Part shown: one piece after another, positions 5,421-6,666 of the stretch
Layout of the letters: each line of letters opens with the position of its first letter
Numbering within the stretch: the first letter of the stretch is position 1
From: Chloroflexota bacterium
GTDB lineage: Bacteria > Chloroflexota > Limnocylindria > QHBO01
Direction of reading: 5' to 3'
Length of the DNA stretch: 6,666 nt
Assembly: GCA_023250255.1 (NCBI GenBank)
Contig: JAHFBB010000052.1
Location: 1 to 6,666 of the forward strand
Notes under the pieces: model-generated
Told to the model about the DNA's origin: nothing
Databases searched by the model: none
What the model saw: the letters and a program-made list of their open reading frames with translations, nothing else
Program-made: the position numbers and the translations under genes

Positions 5421-6666
5421 ATGCCCTCCGACCTCGTCATCACCGGCGCCCGGGTCGAAACCATGGCTCCCGCGGGAGCCATCGCCGAAGCGTTGGCGGT
5501 GACCAACGGGCGGATCGTGGCGGTCGGCTCGACCCGCGAGATGGAGCCGCTGACCGGACCCGGAACTCGCTGGTTGCGGCTGAACGGCGAGACCGTACTG
5601 CCGGGGTTCATCGACTCCCATATTCACGCCATGGACGCCGGCTACACCATGGGCCTGTGCTCGCTCTACGACCTGCGGGGAACGGATTTCCTCCTCGCCG
5701 AAATCCGACGGTACGCCGATGCCCATCCGGAGCGCGAGTGGATCCGAGGAGGCGGCTGGGACGCCATGGACTTCCCGGGAGGCGCGCCGCGCCGTGAAGT
5801 CCTGGACGCCATCCTCCCCGACCGGCCCGCGCTGCTCTGGAACTCGGACGGGCATGACGCGTGGGTGAATTCGGCGGCACTCGCCCGGGCCGGCTTGACC
5901 GCCAACACTCCCGACCCGCCGCGTGGTCGAATCGATCGCGATCCGGACGGCTCACCCACCGGCACCCTCCGCGAGACTGCCATGGACCTGGTGGACGAGT
6001 TGATCACGCCGCCAAGGCTCGAGGACTGGCGCAGCGGACTCCGCGCGGGGCAGGCGCATCTGCTGGCCCTGGGCATCACCGGCTGGCAGGACGCCCATGT
6101 CCGCCCACCCATGCTCGCGGCGTACCGCCAGGCGGAGAGTTCCGGCGACCTCCGAGCCCGTGTCGTGGCCGCGCTCCACTGGGATCCCACGGGTGGCCTC
6201 GAGCAGATTCCTGCCCTCCTCGAGGCCCGTCGTCTGACGGTCGGACCGCGACTGCGGGCGGACTCGGTCAAGCTGTTCCTCGATGGGGTGATCGAGAGCG
6301 AGACCGCCGCCCTGCTGGAACCGTATTTCACGCGAGATGGGCAACCGACCGCCAACCTCGGCATCTCGAACTTCACCGATGACGACCTGCGCGAGATCGT
6401 GACCGAACTCGACCGACTCGACTTCCAGGTCCATTTCCACGCGATTGGCGAGGGCGCTCATCGCCAGGCCCTCGACGCCGTGGCCGCAGCTCGCGCGGCA
6501 AACGGAAAACGAGCCACCCGCCACCACATCGCCCACCTTGAAGCGATCCATCCGGACGATGTCGTTCGATTCGCGCCGCTGGGAGTCACCGGCACCATGC
6601 AGCCGCTGTGGGCCTCGACATCTGACCGGATGGACGACGTCCGACTCGCCTTCCTCGGTCCACGCC
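5421..6666 (+). CDS. YtcJ-like amidohydrolase (Amidohydro_3), C-terminally cut by window edge
   Basis: A metal-dependent hydrolase of the amidohydrolase superfamily; such enzymes cleave C-N bonds, usually amides, in the cytoplasm. The first 415 codons are present with no stop before the window ends. Relatives are about 530-550 residues, so roughly 115-135 are missing. The N-terminal composite domain has the DLVITGARV start and GRIVAVG (30-36). Metal-site features are PGFIDSHIH (H67, H69), VKLFLDG (K284, the position carboxylated in relatives), VHFHAIGE (H338, H340) and HHIAHLE (H372). The family signatures GGGWD (110-114), DGHDAWVNS (143-151) and PDGSPTGTLRE (175-185) are clear. The last catalytic Asp expected in the C-terminal part is not in view. 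No signal peptide is seen. An alternative ATG at 5412 adds MRP; 5421 is preferred for the TAnnnT spacing. It is divergent from the protease gene. Substrate is unknown and cannot be inferred from the neighbours. Confidence 0.92.
   Translation, partial: MPSDLVITGARVETMAPAGAIAEALAVTNGRIVAVGSTREMEPLTGPGTRWLRLNGETVLPGFIDSHIHAMDAGYTMGLCSLYDLRGTDFLLAEIRRYADAHPEREWIRGGGWDAMDFPGGAPRREVLDAILPDRPALLWNSDGHDAWVNSAALARAGLTANTPDPPRGRIDRDPDGSPTGTLRETAMDLVDELITPPRLEDWRSGLRAGQAHLLALGITGWQDAHVRPPMLAAYRQAESSGDLRARVVAALHWDPTGGLEQIPALLEARRLTVGPRLRADSVKLFLDGVIESETAALLEPYFTRDGQPTANLGISNFTDDDLREIVTELDRLDFQVHFHAIGEGAHRQALDAVAAARAANGKRATRHHIAHLEAIHPDDVVRFAPLGVTGTMQPLWASTSDRMDDVRLAFLGPR

Noticed and set aside
5325..5855. 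Upstream in-frame extension of the protease to an ATG at 5855
   Set aside because: It would add 177 residues of low-complexity, charged sequence in front of a clear signal peptide, antisense to the amidohydrolase coding region. The ATG at 5324 has a Shine-Dalgarno and the signal peptide begins there.

Overview
This is GC-rich bacterial chromosomal DNA, with third codon positions dominated by G or C. It holds five genes, four on the minus strand and one divergent on the plus strand. Gene content and style (a small DUF6510-type protein beside a sulfite oxidase-like molybdoenzyme, a secreted subtilase with FN3 domains, and starts with no Shine-Dalgarno preceded by a TAnnnT hexamer) suggest Actinomycetota or a high-GC Chloroflexota lineage such as the Limnocylindria. 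That placement is inference. No RNA genes, CRISPR arrays, transposases or phage genes were seen.

Minus strand, 1783 down to 1: a tightly packed redox operon. It runs from a cytoplasmic sulfite oxidase-like molybdopterin enzyme (1160-1783) to an FAD/NAD(P)H ferredoxin-reductase-type protein (422-1156), a 99-residue four-cysteine DUF6510-like protein (113-412), and the first 38 codons of a SulP-type anion transporter that leaves the window (1-116). Gaps are 3 and 9 bp, and the last pair overlaps by 4 bp. The likely logic is that the flavoprotein feeds electrons to, or takes them from, the molybdenum enzyme. The small protein may be a structural zinc ribbon or a rubredoxin-like carrier. The real substrate is unknown; sulfite/sulfate or an oxidised S/N compound are guesses.

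Minus strand, 5324 down to 1815: one large gene for a secreted subtilisin-family (S8) protease of 1169 residues. It has a signal peptide, an I9-like propeptide, a catalytic domain with a complete D-H-S triad, then FN3, an unnamed beta-rich module, a lone FN3, and a second FN3 plus module pair. The two FN3 plus module pairs contain an 886-bp block that is identical base for base (1864-2749 and 3100-3985), offset by 1236 bp. Just outside one edge of the block the protein stays homologous while the codons have diverged. This is the most notable signal in the window and points to gene conversion, unequal crossing-over or an assembly artefact.

Plus strand, 5421 to the end: a YtcJ-like amidohydrolase (Amidohydro_3), complete at its N-terminus and cut by the window edge. 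It is transcribed divergently from the protease across a spacer of about 90 bp that carries candidate promoters for both. No functional link between the protease, the amidohydrolase and the redox operon can be shown. The genes look like ordinary chromosomal neighbours, and I see no defence system or mobile island.
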